DNA of 64,000 bases from Acidicapsa dinghuensis (GTDB taxonomy: Bacteria; Acidobacteriota; Terriglobia; Terriglobales; Acidobacteriaceae). The notes under the pieces were generated by a model that saw only the letters and a list, made by a program, of their open reading frames with translations, made no database searches and had not been told where the DNA came from. Shown here piece by piece: positions 8,748 to 17,825 of this stretch. The translations under genes were made by a program, and so were the position numbers. The stretch spans positions 248,001 to 312,000 of the forward strand of contig NZ_JAGSYH010000006.1 in assembly GCF_025685685.1 (NCBI RefSeq). The letters are read 5' to 3'. Position 1 is the stretch's first letter; each line of letters starts with the position of its first letter.

Positions 8748-10406
8748 ATGAAAACTACCCGTCGCGGTGCTATTGCGTGTTTCGTTGGAACTCTATGCGT
8801 TGTTGCGGGCCCCGTTCTGGTCGCACAAAAAGCCGTCAAGCCTGAACTGGTTGCCGCTCCCGACCGTAAGCCCGGCGAAGGAATGGGCCCGTACGACCGT
8901 CTGGTCATCCGCGGCGTAACCGTCATCGATGGCACAGGAGGCGTACCGATCGGCCCCGTTGATGTTGTCGTCGAACACGACCGCATCACAGATGTGCAGA
9001 TCGTCGGCGCCGACAAGGTTCCCATCGATCCCAAGCATCGCCCCGCCAAAGGTACCTATGAGATCGACGGCACCGGCATGTACCTCATGCCCGGCTTCGT
9101 CGATACCCACGTCCACTATGGCGACGCGAAGAAAGCTCCCGAAGCCGAGTACGTTAACAAGCTCTGGCTGGCCCACGGAGTCACTACAGTTCGCGGCGTT
9201 CCCGCCGGTCCGCTCGACTGGTCTCTCCACGAGCGCGAGCGTTCCAATAAAGACGAAACCGTCGCCCCACATATCTTCGTCTATCAGCCCGCGTTTTCTG
9301 GCGACGGTTGGAAGCCGCAATCCGTTCTAACTCCCGAACTTGCTCGTCAGTGGGTCGATTATCTGGCGGATAAAGGTGCAGATGGCGTCAAGATCTTCGG
9401 CGAAGATCCCGAGATCGCCGCCGCTCTGTTCGACGAAGCCAAGAAGAAGCATCTCGGCACCATCGCCCATCTCGGCCAGAACTTCGAGTCACGCCTGAAC
9501 GCACGCGAGGCAGTCGACCTCGGCCTCGGCACCGTCACGCACAACTACGGCCTCTTCGAGTCGCTCCTCGACAACTCCACCGTTCAGGACTATCCCACGG
9601 GTCAGAACTACGGCGATGAACAGATGCGCTTCGCCCAGGTCGCTCGCAACTGGAACAAGATCTATCCGCCAGGCTCGAAGCAGTGGAACGACTTCCTCGA
9701 AGACCTTAAGGCGCACGACACGGTGATGAATCCGACGATGGTCATCTACTCGGCCAATCGCGACCTCATGCGCGCCTACACCGCCGAGTGGCACAACAAA
9801 TACACACTGCCCTCGCTCATGGACTATTACCAACCCAACCGCACCAACCATGGCTCCTATTTCTACTACTGGACCACCGAAGATGAAGTCGCTTTCCGCA
9901 ACTTCTATCGTGTATGGGAAGAGATGATTAAGGACTATAACCAGATGGGCGGCCATGTCACTGTCGGCACTGATGCGGGGTTTATCTTCCAGACCTACGG
10001 CTTCGCGTACGTTGAGGAACTTGAACTGCTGCGCGAAGCAGGTCTAACCCCGCTCGAAGTCATCCGTTCCGCCACGCTTTACGGCGCAGAAGAGCTTTCA
10101 AAGCCCAAAGGCATCGATCCTGACTTCGGCATCATCCGCGCGGGCAAGCGTGCAGATTTAGTGCTCGTCGATCAGAACCCGCTCGCCAACCTCAAAGTCC
10201 TCTACGGCACCGGCTGGATGAAGCTCAACGACCAGACCGGTAAAGTGGAGCGTGTCGGCGGTATCAAGTATGTGGTGAAAGACGGTATTGTGTACGAGCC
10301 TAGCAAGCTCTTAGCCGACGTAGCCGCTATGGTGCAGAAGCAGAAAGGTGAGAGGAAAGGCCAGATGGTAAGCCGTCAAGGTGTGGAGGTCCCTGCGGTG
10401 GAATAA
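8748..10406 (+). CDS. Exported amidohydrolase family protein
   Basis: The product is a 552-residue metal-dependent amidohydrolase with an N-terminal signal (RRGAIACFVGTLCVVAGPVLVAQ). The start is an ATG at 8748. Metal-binding signatures are the HxH in GFVDTHVHYGD (H121, H123), later histidines in IAHLGQNF and VTHNYG, and the catalytic aspartate region VGTDAGF. The C-terminal GIDPDFGIIRAGKRADLVLVD is the usual second beta-sandwich segment of imidazolonepropionase/prolidase-like amidohydrolases. It probably hydrolyses a C-N bond of a periplasmic substrate, perhaps a dipeptide or cyclic amide. The in-frame extension back to 8526 overlaps the propeller gene and is unlikely. Confidence 0.9.
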   Translation: MKTTRRGAIACFVGTLCVVAGPVLVAQKAVKPELVAAPDRKPGEGMGPYDRLVIRGVTVIDGTGGVPIGPVDVVVEHDRITDVQIVGADKVPIDPKHRPAKGTYEIDGTGMYLMPGFVDTHVHYGDAKKAPEAEYVNKLWLAHGVTTVRGVPAGPLDWSLHERERSNKDETVAPHIFVYQPAFSGDGWKPQSVLTPELARQWVDYLADKGADGVKIFGEDPEIAAALFDEAKKKHLGTIAHLGQNFESRLNAREAVDLGLGTVTHNYGLFESLLDNSTVQDYPTGQNYGDEQMRFAQVARNWNKIYPPGSKQWNDFLEDLKAHDTVMNPTMVIYSANRDLMRAYTAEWHNKYTLPSLMDYYQPNRTNHGSYFYYWTTEDEVAFRNFYRVWEEMIKDYNQMGGHVTVGTDAGFIFQTYGFAYVEELELLREAGLTPLEVIRSATLYGAEELSKPKGIDPDFGIIRAGKRADLVLVDQNPLANLKVLYGTGWMKLNDQTGKVERVGGIKYVVKDGIVYEPSKLLADVAAMVQKQKGERKGQMVSRQGVEVPAVE

Positions 10407-10434
10407 ACGTTGGTTATTTGAAATTTACTGAGAT

Positions 10435-10692
10435 TCAGGCTGCTGCGTCTTTGTGAGGATGAGATTGATCTCCGAGCCCTCGCAGCAGCCCATCAATCGA
10501 AATATCTTCATCGAGTGCTTCCCAGTGAAGGCCGCGACGGCTGACACGGAACTCCTCGCGCTGTTCGGCAGATGCAGACAATAGGCGCGGAAACCAGGCT
10601 AACGGCACACCAAGAACACGGCCATCGGCCAGCGTTACCCACATGCTGTCCGCATCAAAGTGAACACCGGTTGCCTCAGCCGAAGTGCTCAT
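10435..10692 (-). CDS. DUF2442 domain protein
   Basis: The product has 85 residues matching the small DUF2442 family (FDADSMWVTLADGRVLGVPLAWFPRL cut in two here: FDADSMWVTLADGR and VPLAWFPRL, then HWEALDEDISIDGLL). The family is commonly paired with DUF4160 in toxin-antitoxin-like modules, but its function is not established. It overlaps the upstream DUF4160 frame by 17 bases. Its own ribosome binding site AAAGGG lies about six bases before the ATG, inside the DUF4160 coding end. It can thus be translated independently of the damaged-looking upstream start. Confidence 0.9.
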   Translation of the reverse strand: MSTSAEATGVHFDADSMWVTLADGRVLGVPLAWFPRLLSASAEQREEFRVSRRGLHWEALDEDISIDGLLRGLGDQSHPHKDAAA

Positions 10693-10918
10693 GCCATGCC
10701 CTTTCTATGCGCTCGCGATTGGCTTCGACGATACTGTGGAGCAGACGAAGCGCCCGCGCGTCGTAGCCATCATTGTATGCGACTCTCACTTCCGGACGAA
10801 GCCAGAATTTTGCCTCACAGCGATCTTTCTCGACGTGAATGTGTACTGGCTCTCGTGGCGATCCTTCGTTTGAATAGAAGAAAAATCGAAATCCGCGCTC
10901 GCGAAAGACTTCAGGTAT
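10676..10918 (-). CDS. DUF4160 domain protein with ATA in place of ATG (possible start loss)
   Basis: An 80-residue minus-strand frame clearly belongs to DUF4160: PEVFRERGFRFFFYSNEG, PVHIHVEKDRCEAKFWL and RERIERAWHEHFG are the family blocks. Where the family has the initiator methionine before PxVxR, the codon here is ATA at 10916-10918. Upstream codons are Ser, Gln, Phe and then an in-frame TAG, with no NTG codon. The first NTG inside is a GTG beyond the middle of the domain. No convincing Shine-Dalgarno precedes the ATA. The body is intact, so this is either a rare non-canonical start or a recent start-codon loss. It is the usual upstream partner of the overlapping DUF2442 gene. Confidence 0.75.
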   Translation of the reverse strand: MPEVFRERGFRFFFYSNEGSPREPVHIHVEKDRCEAKFWLRPEVRVAYNDGYDARALRLLHSIVEANRERIERAWHEHFG

Positions 10919-10966
10919 GAACTGAGACTATCGTATTATCTGGTTGCGATCCTTGATGAAGAACCA

Positions 10967-11917
10967 CTACCAGCTATGCAGCCAAACATCATCCATCCCA
11001 ATCCGGACCTCAGTCTGAAACAACTCACTCAGCACCGGCCCGGTCAATAACTCCGCCCTCGGACCATCCGCGATAATCCGCCCCTGCTTCATCAGCAGCA
11101 CGCGATCGATCTCCGGCGGAATATCCGCCAGATGATGTGTCACCAGAATCAATCCCACGCCATCGCGCATCAGCGTCCGCATCGACTCGCGCAGGTTCCG
11201 CTGCGCTGCCAGATCCAGCGCATTTGAGGGCTCGTCCAGCAGCAATTGCCGTGGCCTGTGTACCAGTGCTCGAGCAATCTGAATCCGTCGTTTCTCTCCA
11301 GCCGACATCTCACCGATCCGCTGCCCAGCTAGCTTCGTCGCATGAATCCGCGCCAGCGCCTCATCGGCCCGCTCACGCATCTCGTCCGTCACATGCAGAT
11401 TCGGCCACAGCGTCGAGGCCGAAAAGAATCCGGCAAGCACGGCGTCACGGCCCGTCGTCTTCGCGGCAGTGCTGCCCGCCGAATCCGGCGCGCGGTTCGA
11501 CACTGCTCCGGCGAGCGAATCAGAAACAATGCCGAAGCGCTTCCGCAGTTCCGTCAGATCCCATCGATTGCGCCCAAAGATCGAGATATGCGGAGCAGGC
11601 TGTGTAGGCTGGCTCAAATCTCCCGACGGCGGAATTAGCGGATACAGCTCGCAGTTCATCGTCCGGATCAGCGTCGATTTGCCGCACCCATTCGGTCCCA
11701 GAATTGCCACATGCTCGCCGGCACGAATGCTGAGATTCAAGTCCTGCAGAACCACGCGGTCGCCCAACGCGACGTATACGTTGCGTATTTCGAGGAAGTG
11801 ATCTTCGCTGCTGGAAGAGGAAGCAGAAGTACCAGAGGGAAAAGGGAACTGATTCGGAGTCACACTCATATCTTTTGTTAGAGTAAACGGGTTGACCATT
11901 GGATCCAGAGTCTCCAT
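10967..11917 (-). CDS. ABC transporter ATP-binding protein
   Basis: The product has 316 residues with a complete ABC ATPase. The Walker A is GPNGCGKST (about 74-82), the signature is MSAGEKRRIQIARAL, the Walker B is LLLDEPSNALD, and the switch histidine is in LVTHHLADIP. The first 40 residues are poorly conserved and Ser-rich. An ATG at 11869 (MSVTPNQ) is an equally plausible start. It resembles stand-alone ModF/YlmA-type ATPases. No permease or substrate-binding gene is adjacent, so the transported substrate, or a non-transport role, is unknown. Confidence 0.9.
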   Translation of the reverse strand: METLDPMVNPFTLTKDMSVTPNQFPFPSGTSASSSSSEDHFLEIRNVYVALGDRVVLQDLNLSIRAGEHVAILGPNGCGKSTLIRTMNCELYPLIPPSGDLSQPTQPAPHISIFGRNRWDLTELRKRFGIVSDSLAGAVSNRAPDSAGSTAAKTTGRDAVLAGFFSASTLWPNLHVTDEMRERADEALARIHATKLAGQRIGEMSAGEKRRIQIARALVHRPRQLLLDEPSNALDLAAQRNLRESMRTLMRDGVGLILVTHHLADIPPEIDRVLLMKQGRIIADGPRAELLTGPVLSELFQTEVRIGMDDVWLHSW

Positions 11918-12024
11918 TCCGACTTGCGGCAGCCCTCGTTACTGCTGAAAGCACATCTCCGCCCGACGTGAAAAACTAAGACGTCTGGCATGAAAAACTA
12001 GAGTTGATTGGTACTTCAACAACC

Positions 12025-13245
12025 ATGAGTGATATTTCACAATTCCTGATTCCAGCGGGCTTCCGCTTCGCAGCCACAACAGCGGGTCTCAAGCCCAGCG
12101 GTCGTCCAGATTTTGCCATGATTGTCGCCGATGAAGCAGCCAGTGCGGCTGCGATGTACACGGCCAACCGTATTACTGCGGCTCCGCTTACAGTGGATAA
12201 AGCAAACATGGCTGCAACCGGCGGCCGCGTGCGCGTCGTCGCCATCAACGCGGGCAATGCCAACTGCGCCGCAGGACAGGCTGGCCTCGACGCCGCATAC
12301 GCCACCTGCAACGCAGCCGCTATCGAGTTCGGCTGCACCCCTGATGAGGTTTTTCCGTCCTCTACCGGCATCATCGGCGTTCCGCTGCCAGCCGAAAAAC
12401 TCATTTCCGCTCTTCCACGCATTAAGGCCGCGCTGGGCGCAGAGTCCGATCACTTCCAGCAGGTAGCACAGGCCATTCTCACTACGGACCTTGTCGAAAA
12501 AACGGCCTTCGCTCGCCTCAGCATTGAGGGTAAGGAAGTGCGTATCGCAGCCGTAGGTAAAGGCTCCGGCATGATTCACCCGCGTCTCGTTACGGCAGTT
12601 CCGCACGCGACGATGCTGGTCTATATTCTCACCGATGCGGAGATCGAGCCTGCAGTTCTTCAAAGCATGCTCGACTCAGCCGTCAACGTCGGTTTCAACC
12701 GCATCTCTGTTGATGGAGATACTTCGACCAACGATACAGTGCTGCTCCTCGCCTCCGGCGCAAGCGGCGTCAAGATTGATGCTGACCATCGCGAATTCGC
12801 GGCCGCGCTCAAGCTGGTGGCCACTTCCCTCGCGCGCCAGATCGTAGCCGACGGGGAAGGTGTCAAGCATGTTGTCGAGCTTCAGATTCAAGGCGCAACC
12901 AGCGACGCCGACGCACTCAAGGTTGCGAAATACATCGCGCATTCGCCGCTGGTAAAGACAGCCTGGGCAGGCTCCGATCCCAACTGGGGACGCCTGATGG
13001 CCGCCATCGGCAACTCCGGCGCGGAAATCGACCCGGAGCGCATCGACATCTGGTTCGGCGATCTGCGTATTTGCCGCGACGGAGGCCGCGCCGTGGAGCT
13101 TGATCAGGCCGCAGCTCACGCGTATCTGCTGCAGTCTGAGTTCTCCATTCGCATCGAATTGAATCAAGGCGACGGTTCCTGCATCTTCTGGACCACAGAC
13201 CTTACGGCGGAATACGTTCGCATCAACGCCGACTACTCCACGTAG
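12025..13245 (+). CDS. argJ: Bifunctional glutamate N-acetyltransferase / amino-acid N-acetyltransferase ArgJ
   Basis: The product has 406 residues and covers the full ArgJ fold. It transfers the acetyl group from N-acetylornithine to glutamate and, in bifunctional forms, can also use acetyl-CoA, in arginine biosynthesis in the cytoplasm. The autoproteolysis site is HATMLV (A195-T196), where T196 becomes the nucleophile of the beta chain. KGSGMIHP just before it and NRISVDGDTSTNDT after it are family signatures, as is SDPNWGRLMAAIGNSGA near the end. I chose the ATG at 12025; a TTG lies in frame at 12004. No other arg gene is nearby. Confidence 0.96.
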   Translation: MSDISQFLIPAGFRFAATTAGLKPSGRPDFAMIVADEAASAAAMYTANRITAAPLTVDKANMAATGGRVRVVAINAGNANCAAGQAGLDAAYATCNAAAIEFGCTPDEVFPSSTGIIGVPLPAEKLISALPRIKAALGAESDHFQQVAQAILTTDLVEKTAFARLSIEGKEVRIAAVGKGSGMIHPRLVTAVPHATMLVYILTDAEIEPAVLQSMLDSAVNVGFNRISVDGDTSTNDTVLLLASGASGVKIDADHREFAAALKLVATSLARQIVADGEGVKHVVELQIQGATSDADALKVAKYIAHSPLVKTAWAGSDPNWGRLMAAIGNSGAEIDPERIDIWFGDLRICRDGGRAVELDQAAAHAYLLQSEFSIRIELNQGDGSCIFWTTDLTAEYVRINADYST

Positions 13246-13811
13246 CCGGGCAGTGCGCATCAGGTCGTATTTGATTCGGAAAAAAGCAGGCAGTCTCATG
13301 GGAGGGAGATGAGACTGCCATCGACAGGAGCATGCGGAAAATGGAGGAGCAATGGTAGCGTGAGATCTGAAATTCCCGCGGCCAGATGGTTTCCTCTGAC
13401 CGCAAGCGTGTTACGTTGCGTTCTTTAAGAATCGGATGAATCGGTATGACAGGGGCCCGTATAAAGCCGGTTGGTGTATGAAGCAAAACAGAGTTAGAAG
13501 AGGTTTCCAACCGGATGCTTATGTATTCGGCAGCCATCCGCCAAATGACGAGATAAGCTTCGCACTCAAAGTAAAAATCTGCGGCTTTTGACGTGACTTT
13601 AGTTTTCCCCAGGCTACATCTCACTTCGGCATGCACGGCGTGGCCGGATAGCTTATGCTTTGCTCAAACGACGATTTGCAATAGAAACATCACTCCACTG
13701 CGCGCAGGAGCACGGAAGACGCCTGCTGAGACGGCTAGATAGGTTTGTCCGGCCATTGGGAGTAGCGAAAAGCATCATACAATCGAGATTGTTTGAAGGG
13801 TTGAGGGGATT
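13246..13811. other. 566-base spacer between argJ and pdhA
   Basis: No convincing gene is present. The stretch contains a perfect 11-base-pair hairpin near its left end (listed separately) and the pdhA promoter region. A 137-codon minus-strand frame crosses it but runs into the argJ 3' end and straight through the hairpin, so I do not accept it. Confidence 0.55.
13280..13319 (-). terminator. Perfect hairpin with a T-tract on the minus strand
   Basis: GGCAGTCTCAT (13289-13299) pairs perfectly with ATGAGACTGCC (13309-13319) around a nine-base G/A loop. On the plus strand no T-run follows. On the minus strand the hairpin is followed by GCTTTTTTCC, the layout of an intrinsic terminator. The only annotated upstream neighbour on that strand is empty spacer, which is odd; it may serve argJ as a hairpin alone. 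Confidence 0.6.
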
Positions 13812-14885
13812 ATGGCAACCAAGGCAAAGGAGCCTGCCGAGGCTCAGGCGGCGAACAGCGGATCGGAAGGCGGCGGCCTCATCAGCAACGACAAGCTGCG
13901 TCAAATGTATGCCACCATGCTCAAATGCCGCACTTTGGAAGAGCGCGCCCGCGTGCTCTTCAAACAGGGCAAGTTCACCGGCAATTACTACGCAGCTGTC
14001 GGCCAGGAGGCAACAGTCGTGGCCACTGCCGTCGATCTGCGCGCCGAAGACACCATCGGTCCCTCGCATCGCGATTTCATCACTGGTTTCGTCAAGGGCG
14101 CGCCGCTGGACAAGATGTTCTGCCATCTCTTCGCACGCGCCAACTCACCCGACAAAGGCCGCAGTTCCCCAGCGCATTTCGGCTACGCTCCACTCAACAT
14201 CATCACTCCGTCCTCGACCATCGCGGCGCAGCTCAACATCGCCACCGGCGTTGCTCTGGCCAACAAAATGAAGAAGAACGACAACATCGCCGTGGCCTAC
14301 TTCGGCGATGGATCGACCTCGCTCGGCTTCTGGCACGAGGCGCTGAACTTCGCGGGAGTGCATGATCTTCCCATCATTTTCGTCTGCCAGAACAATCTCT
14401 GGGCGGAGTCGGTCAACCTCAAGTTCCAAACTAGAGTGGAAGACCTCAGCGTCAAGGCGCATTCCTACGGGTTCCCCGGCATCACGGTCGACGGCAACGA
14501 CGTCGTGGCCGTTTATCGCGTTGCTCAGGAAGCCATCAATCGCGCCCGCCGCGGCCATGGTCCTACTCTGATTGAGTGCAAGACCTATCGCTGGTATGGC
14601 CACTCGGAGATTGATCCGGCCAAATATCGCGATCCGGAAGAAGTGGAACACTGGAAGGCCAAGGACCCCATTGCGAACATGGAAAAGTATCTGACGGCCA
14701 AGAAGCTTTTCACGCCTGAGTGGAAGCAGGAGATACTCGACAGTTTCAATAGCGAGCTCGACGCCGCAATAGAAACAGCCGACAAGTCCGCGCCACCCGA
14801 GGGAGTCGAAGCGCTCGATCACGTCTATTCCTTCGAAGTGCGCGATCGCTGGCTCAACCCAAAGACTTATTCTCCGTCTTATTGA
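13812..14885 (+). CDS. pdhA: Pyruvate/2-oxoacid dehydrogenase E1 component, alpha subunit
   Basis: The product has 357 residues. It is the thiamine-diphosphate-binding alpha chain of the E1 component that decarboxylates pyruvate (or a branched-chain 2-oxoacid) and passes the acyl group to the lipoylated E2. The ThDP/Mg motif begins at YFGDGSTSLGFWHEAL and ends at FVCQNNLWAES. The regulatory-loop region IECKTYRWYGHSEIDPAKYR follows the family pattern. Residues 1-30 are an Ala/Glu-rich extension. Its partner pdhB begins 59 bases downstream. No E2 or E3 gene lies next to them, so the exact 2-oxoacid is not proven. Confidence 0.92.
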   Translation: MATKAKEPAEAQAANSGSEGGGLISNDKLRQMYATMLKCRTLEERARVLFKQGKFTGNYYAAVGQEATVVATAVDLRAEDTIGPSHRDFITGFVKGAPLDKMFCHLFARANSPDKGRSSPAHFGYAPLNIITPSSTIAAQLNIATGVALANKMKKNDNIAVAYFGDGSTSLGFWHEALNFAGVHDLPIIFVCQNNLWAESVNLKFQTRVEDLSVKAHSYGFPGITVDGNDVVAVYRVAQEAINRARRGHGPTLIECKTYRWYGHSEIDPAKYRDPEEVEHWKAKDPIANMEKYLTAKKLFTPEWKQEILDSFNSELDAAIETADKSAPPEGVEALDHVYSFEVRDRWLNPKTYSPSY

Positions 14886-14944
14886 CCTGCCGCCTCTTGT
14901 TATTGCATGTAACGCTCTTGATTTGAATTCAGACAGGGAATGTC

Positions 14945-15934
14945 ATGGCACTTGTAACCTACATCGGTGCAATCACCGAAGCGCTCCAGGAAGAGATGCG
15001 GCGCGATGAGCGTGTTTTCATCATCGGCGAAGATGTCGGCGTCGAAGGCGGCGTCTTCAGAGCCACCAAGGGACTCTACGAAGAGTTCGGCGCCGCTCGC
15101 GTCATCGATTCGCCTTTAGCCGAGGGCATCATCGTTTCTTCAGCAATTGGCGCGGCTCTTGGTGGCTTGCGCCCTGTGCCTGAGATTCAGTTTTCTGACT
15201 TCATCACGCCCGCCATGGACGCTCTCACGCAGCAGGCTGCCAAGCTGCGCTATCGCTCCGGCGGCTCGCAGACCTGCCCTCTCACTCTGCGCGTCTGCTA
15301 CGGTGGCGGCGTAGGCGGTGGTCTGTATCACTCGCAGACCAACACCACCTGGTTCGCGCATGAGCCTGGTCTCATCGTGGTAGCGCCCGGCACGGTCGCC
15401 GATGCGAAAAGCATGCTCAAAGCCGCTATCCGTCAGGACGATCCTGTCGTCTACTTCGAACACAAAAAACTCTATCGCTCTATCAAGGAAGAGTTGCCCG
15501 ACGAGGGCGATTTCGTCACCGATCTCTTCCATGCTGCAGTGCGCCGCCCCGGCAAAGACATGACACTCGTCACCTACGGCTGGACACTGCAACTCTCCCT
15601 GCAGGTCGCAGAAAAGATCCACGCTGAAACCGGTGCGGAGATCGAGGTCATCGACCTGCGCATTCTCAATCCTCTCGATCACGACACGTATCTGGAATCG
15701 CTCTCAAAAACAGGCCGCCTGTTAATCGTCCATGAAGATCACAAGACCCTCGGCATCGGCGCTGAGATTGCCGCAACGGCAGCTGAACAGGCATTCGACT
15801 GCCTGGCCGCGCCTATCGTACGCGTCACCGCGCCCGATGTGCCTTCGATTCCATTCTCCTCATCGCTTGAGAAGTTCTATCTTCCATCAGTGGACAAGAT
15901 CGTTGATTCAGCTACCAAACTGCTGAATTATTAA
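14945..15934 (+). CDS. pdhB: Pyruvate/2-oxoacid dehydrogenase E1 component, beta subunit
   Basis: The product has 329 residues and is the beta chain that forms the alpha2beta2 E1 with the upstream gene. Conserved blocks are FIIGEDVGVEGGVFRATKGL, RVIDSPLAEGIIVSSAIGAA and PEIQFSDFITPAMDAL. The C-terminal transketolase-like domain carries TLVTYGW and IEVIDLRILNPLD. Acetoin and branched-chain dehydrogenase beta subunits share these features. Pyruvate is the default reading because no specialised pathway genes are adjacent. It is co-directional with pdhA and probably co-transcribed. Confidence 0.92.
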   Translation: MALVTYIGAITEALQEEMRRDERVFIIGEDVGVEGGVFRATKGLYEEFGAARVIDSPLAEGIIVSSAIGAALGGLRPVPEIQFSDFITPAMDALTQQAAKLRYRSGGSQTCPLTLRVCYGGGVGGGLYHSQTNTTWFAHEPGLIVVAPGTVADAKSMLKAAIRQDDPVVYFEHKKLYRSIKEELPDEGDFVTDLFHAAVRRPGKDMTLVTYGWTLQLSLQVAEKIHAETGAEIEVIDLRILNPLDHDTYLESLSKTGRLLIVHEDHKTLGIGAEIAATAAEQAFDCLAAPIVRVTAPDVPSIPFSSSLEKFYLPSVDKIVDSATKLLNY

Positions 15935-16025
15935 TCGGTTACGAATGAGTTCACTAATGCTCACTCAGGGCTAAAGCGTGCCTGTTTCGTTGACCCTCCT
16001 CTACTTTCTTCAGTAAAGTTAGTTT

Positions 16026-17792
16026 ATGAGTCGAGCCGCACGCCTTAGGCGCGCCCCCTTGTTTCGCTCTTTGGTCGTATCAGCATTTGCTTCCATAGCT
16101 TTTCAGGGATATTCCCTTGCAGCGCCTCCTGCGGAGGGAGCTGCGCAGGCCGCTTCACCCGTGGCTCCGTGCCAGTCGGCAGCCCTGGGTTCGCCATACA
16201 TCCCGATGGATAGCTGGATGTATGTGTCGCTCTCCCGTCTTTACTCCCTGGGCTATCTTGACCTTTCTTTTCAGGGCATGCGTCCGTGGACCAGATCCAA
16301 TGTGATCCACATGCTTGAGGAGACTGACGCGCAACTGGAAGATGCGCCCGACAGTGATGCAACAAATGAAGCGCGCGAATTATATGAGGCGCTCTGGAAC
16401 GAATTGAATGTCGATGCGCAGGGCCCATGTTTCCAGCATCGCGGCCAGTTCCGTGTCGAGTCGGCTTACGAAACGGCGCGCGGCATCAGTGGTACTCCGT
16501 TGCACGACAGCTATCACCTTGGCGAGACCATCACCAACGATTACGGTCGCCCGGTTGAGAATGGATTCAACAACTATGGCGGCACGAGCGGCTATGCAAC
16601 TGCGGGCATCTTCACGCTCTACGCGCGCGCCGAGTTTCAGTATGCTCCGTCGGCTGCAGGCTACTCGCAGTCGCTCTTCGATGAGCTTTCGGCAATCGAT
16701 ACTATCCCCGTTGCAACCAATCCCATTCAGGAAACAATACCTCTCGGACCAATAGGAACAGCAACGAATGGCCGCTTGGTCGAGGGCTATCTCTCGGCGC
16801 ATCTCTGGGGTCATGATGTCTCCTTCGGTAAGAATGACCAATGGCTTGGCCCCGCTTATGGCGGAGCGTACGCCTATTCCACCAATGCGGAAAATATCTA
16901 TTCGTTTGAAATCAACCGTACCGAGCCGTTACATGTTCCGGGGCTCTCCCGGATTACAGGCCCCTTCCGTTATGAATTCCTGGTTGGCTCGCTGAAGGGA
17001 CATACTTTGTGGAATGATCCCTGGGTTCACGCAGAGAAGATCAGCTTCAAACCAACCCGCAATCTTGAAATCGGTTTTGAAAGAACTGTCATCTGGGGCG
17101 GTAAAGGGCACGTTCCCATCACTATCCACTCCTTCCTCAAGAGCTTCTTCAGCTTCCAGAACGTAAGTAGCGCCGAGAAAACATCGCGCTATGACCCAGG
17201 TGCTCGCTTCGGTGCATTCGATATCAGCTACCGCTTGCCTTACCTGCGCAACTGGCTCACCTTCTACACCGATTCAGAAGCGCACGACGACGTATCGCCT
17301 ATCTCGGCGCCGCGCCGCGCAGACTTTCGCACCGGGCTCTATCTTTCGCATGTCCCCGGCGTGCCTAAACTCGATCTCAGAGTCGAAGCTGCGATGGACG
17401 ATCAATCAACCTCCCGTAGCAATGGAGGCCAGTTTACGTATTTCGAGGGAGAACAACCGCAAGGCTACACCAACGCAGGCCAGATCTTCGGCGACTGGAT
17501 GGGCCGCGAGGCCAAGGGCGGACAGGCCTGGCTTACATGGCATCTGAGTGGCAACGAATGGATCCAGGTAAACTGGCGCGGTCAGAAGGCGGCGAAAGAC
17601 TTCATTCCCGGTGGAACCACCATCAATGACTTCGGCGTGCAGGTCGTTAAGCGTCTGGGCGACGAGTTCGAAGTCAAGGGCAACTACACGCACGAGGGTT
17701 ATCTGATACCGACCTATCTCACAGGCAAACACTCGGTGAATAACACCACCATTCAGCTCACCTGGTATCCGCTCAATAAAACAAGCTACTAG
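16026..17792 (+). CDS. Wzi-like capsule assembly outer-membrane protein
   Basis: The product has 588 residues with a signal peptide (LVVSAFASIAFQGYSLAAPPA). The motifs SPYIPMDSWMYVSLSRL, GYLDLSFQGMRPWTRSNV, HDVSFGKNDQWLGP and ITIHSFLKSFF are typical of Wzi-family proteins of Acidobacteria. The protein ends as a beta-barrel with alternating strands. Wzi is an outer-membrane lectin-like barrel that anchors or organises capsular polysaccharide. No capsule cluster surrounds it here, though flippase-like genes lie near the right end of the window. Confidence 0.83.
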   Translation: MSRAARLRRAPLFRSLVVSAFASIAFQGYSLAAPPAEGAAQAASPVAPCQSAALGSPYIPMDSWMYVSLSRLYSLGYLDLSFQGMRPWTRSNVIHMLEETDAQLEDAPDSDATNEARELYEALWNELNVDAQGPCFQHRGQFRVESAYETARGISGTPLHDSYHLGETITNDYGRPVENGFNNYGGTSGYATAGIFTLYARAEFQYAPSAAGYSQSLFDELSAIDTIPVATNPIQETIPLGPIGTATNGRLVEGYLSAHLWGHDVSFGKNDQWLGPAYGGAYAYSTNAENIYSFEINRTEPLHVPGLSRITGPFRYEFLVGSLKGHTLWNDPWVHAEKISFKPTRNLEIGFERTVIWGGKGHVPITIHSFLKSFFSFQNVSSAEKTSRYDPGARFGAFDISYRLPYLRNWLTFYTDSEAHDDVSPISAPRRADFRTGLYLSHVPGVPKLDLRVEAAMDDQSTSRSNGGQFTYFEGEQPQGYTNAGQIFGDWMGREAKGGQAWLTWHLSGNEWIQVNWRGQKAAKDFIPGGTTINDFGVQVVKRLGDEFEVKGNYTHEGYLIPTYLTGKHSVNNTTIQLTWYPLNKTSY

Positions 17793-17825
17793 TATTCCGA
17801 GTCTCTAATTCGCAGCAAATGTTTG

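Noticed and set aside
10435-10918. Calling DUF4160/DUF2442 a working toxin-antitoxin system
   Set aside because: The pairing is common but activity is not established, and the first gene may not be translated here.
13223-13636. A 137-codon minus-strand frame in the argJ-pdhA spacer
   Set aside because: It overlaps argJ, runs through a terminator-like hairpin and matches nothing I know.
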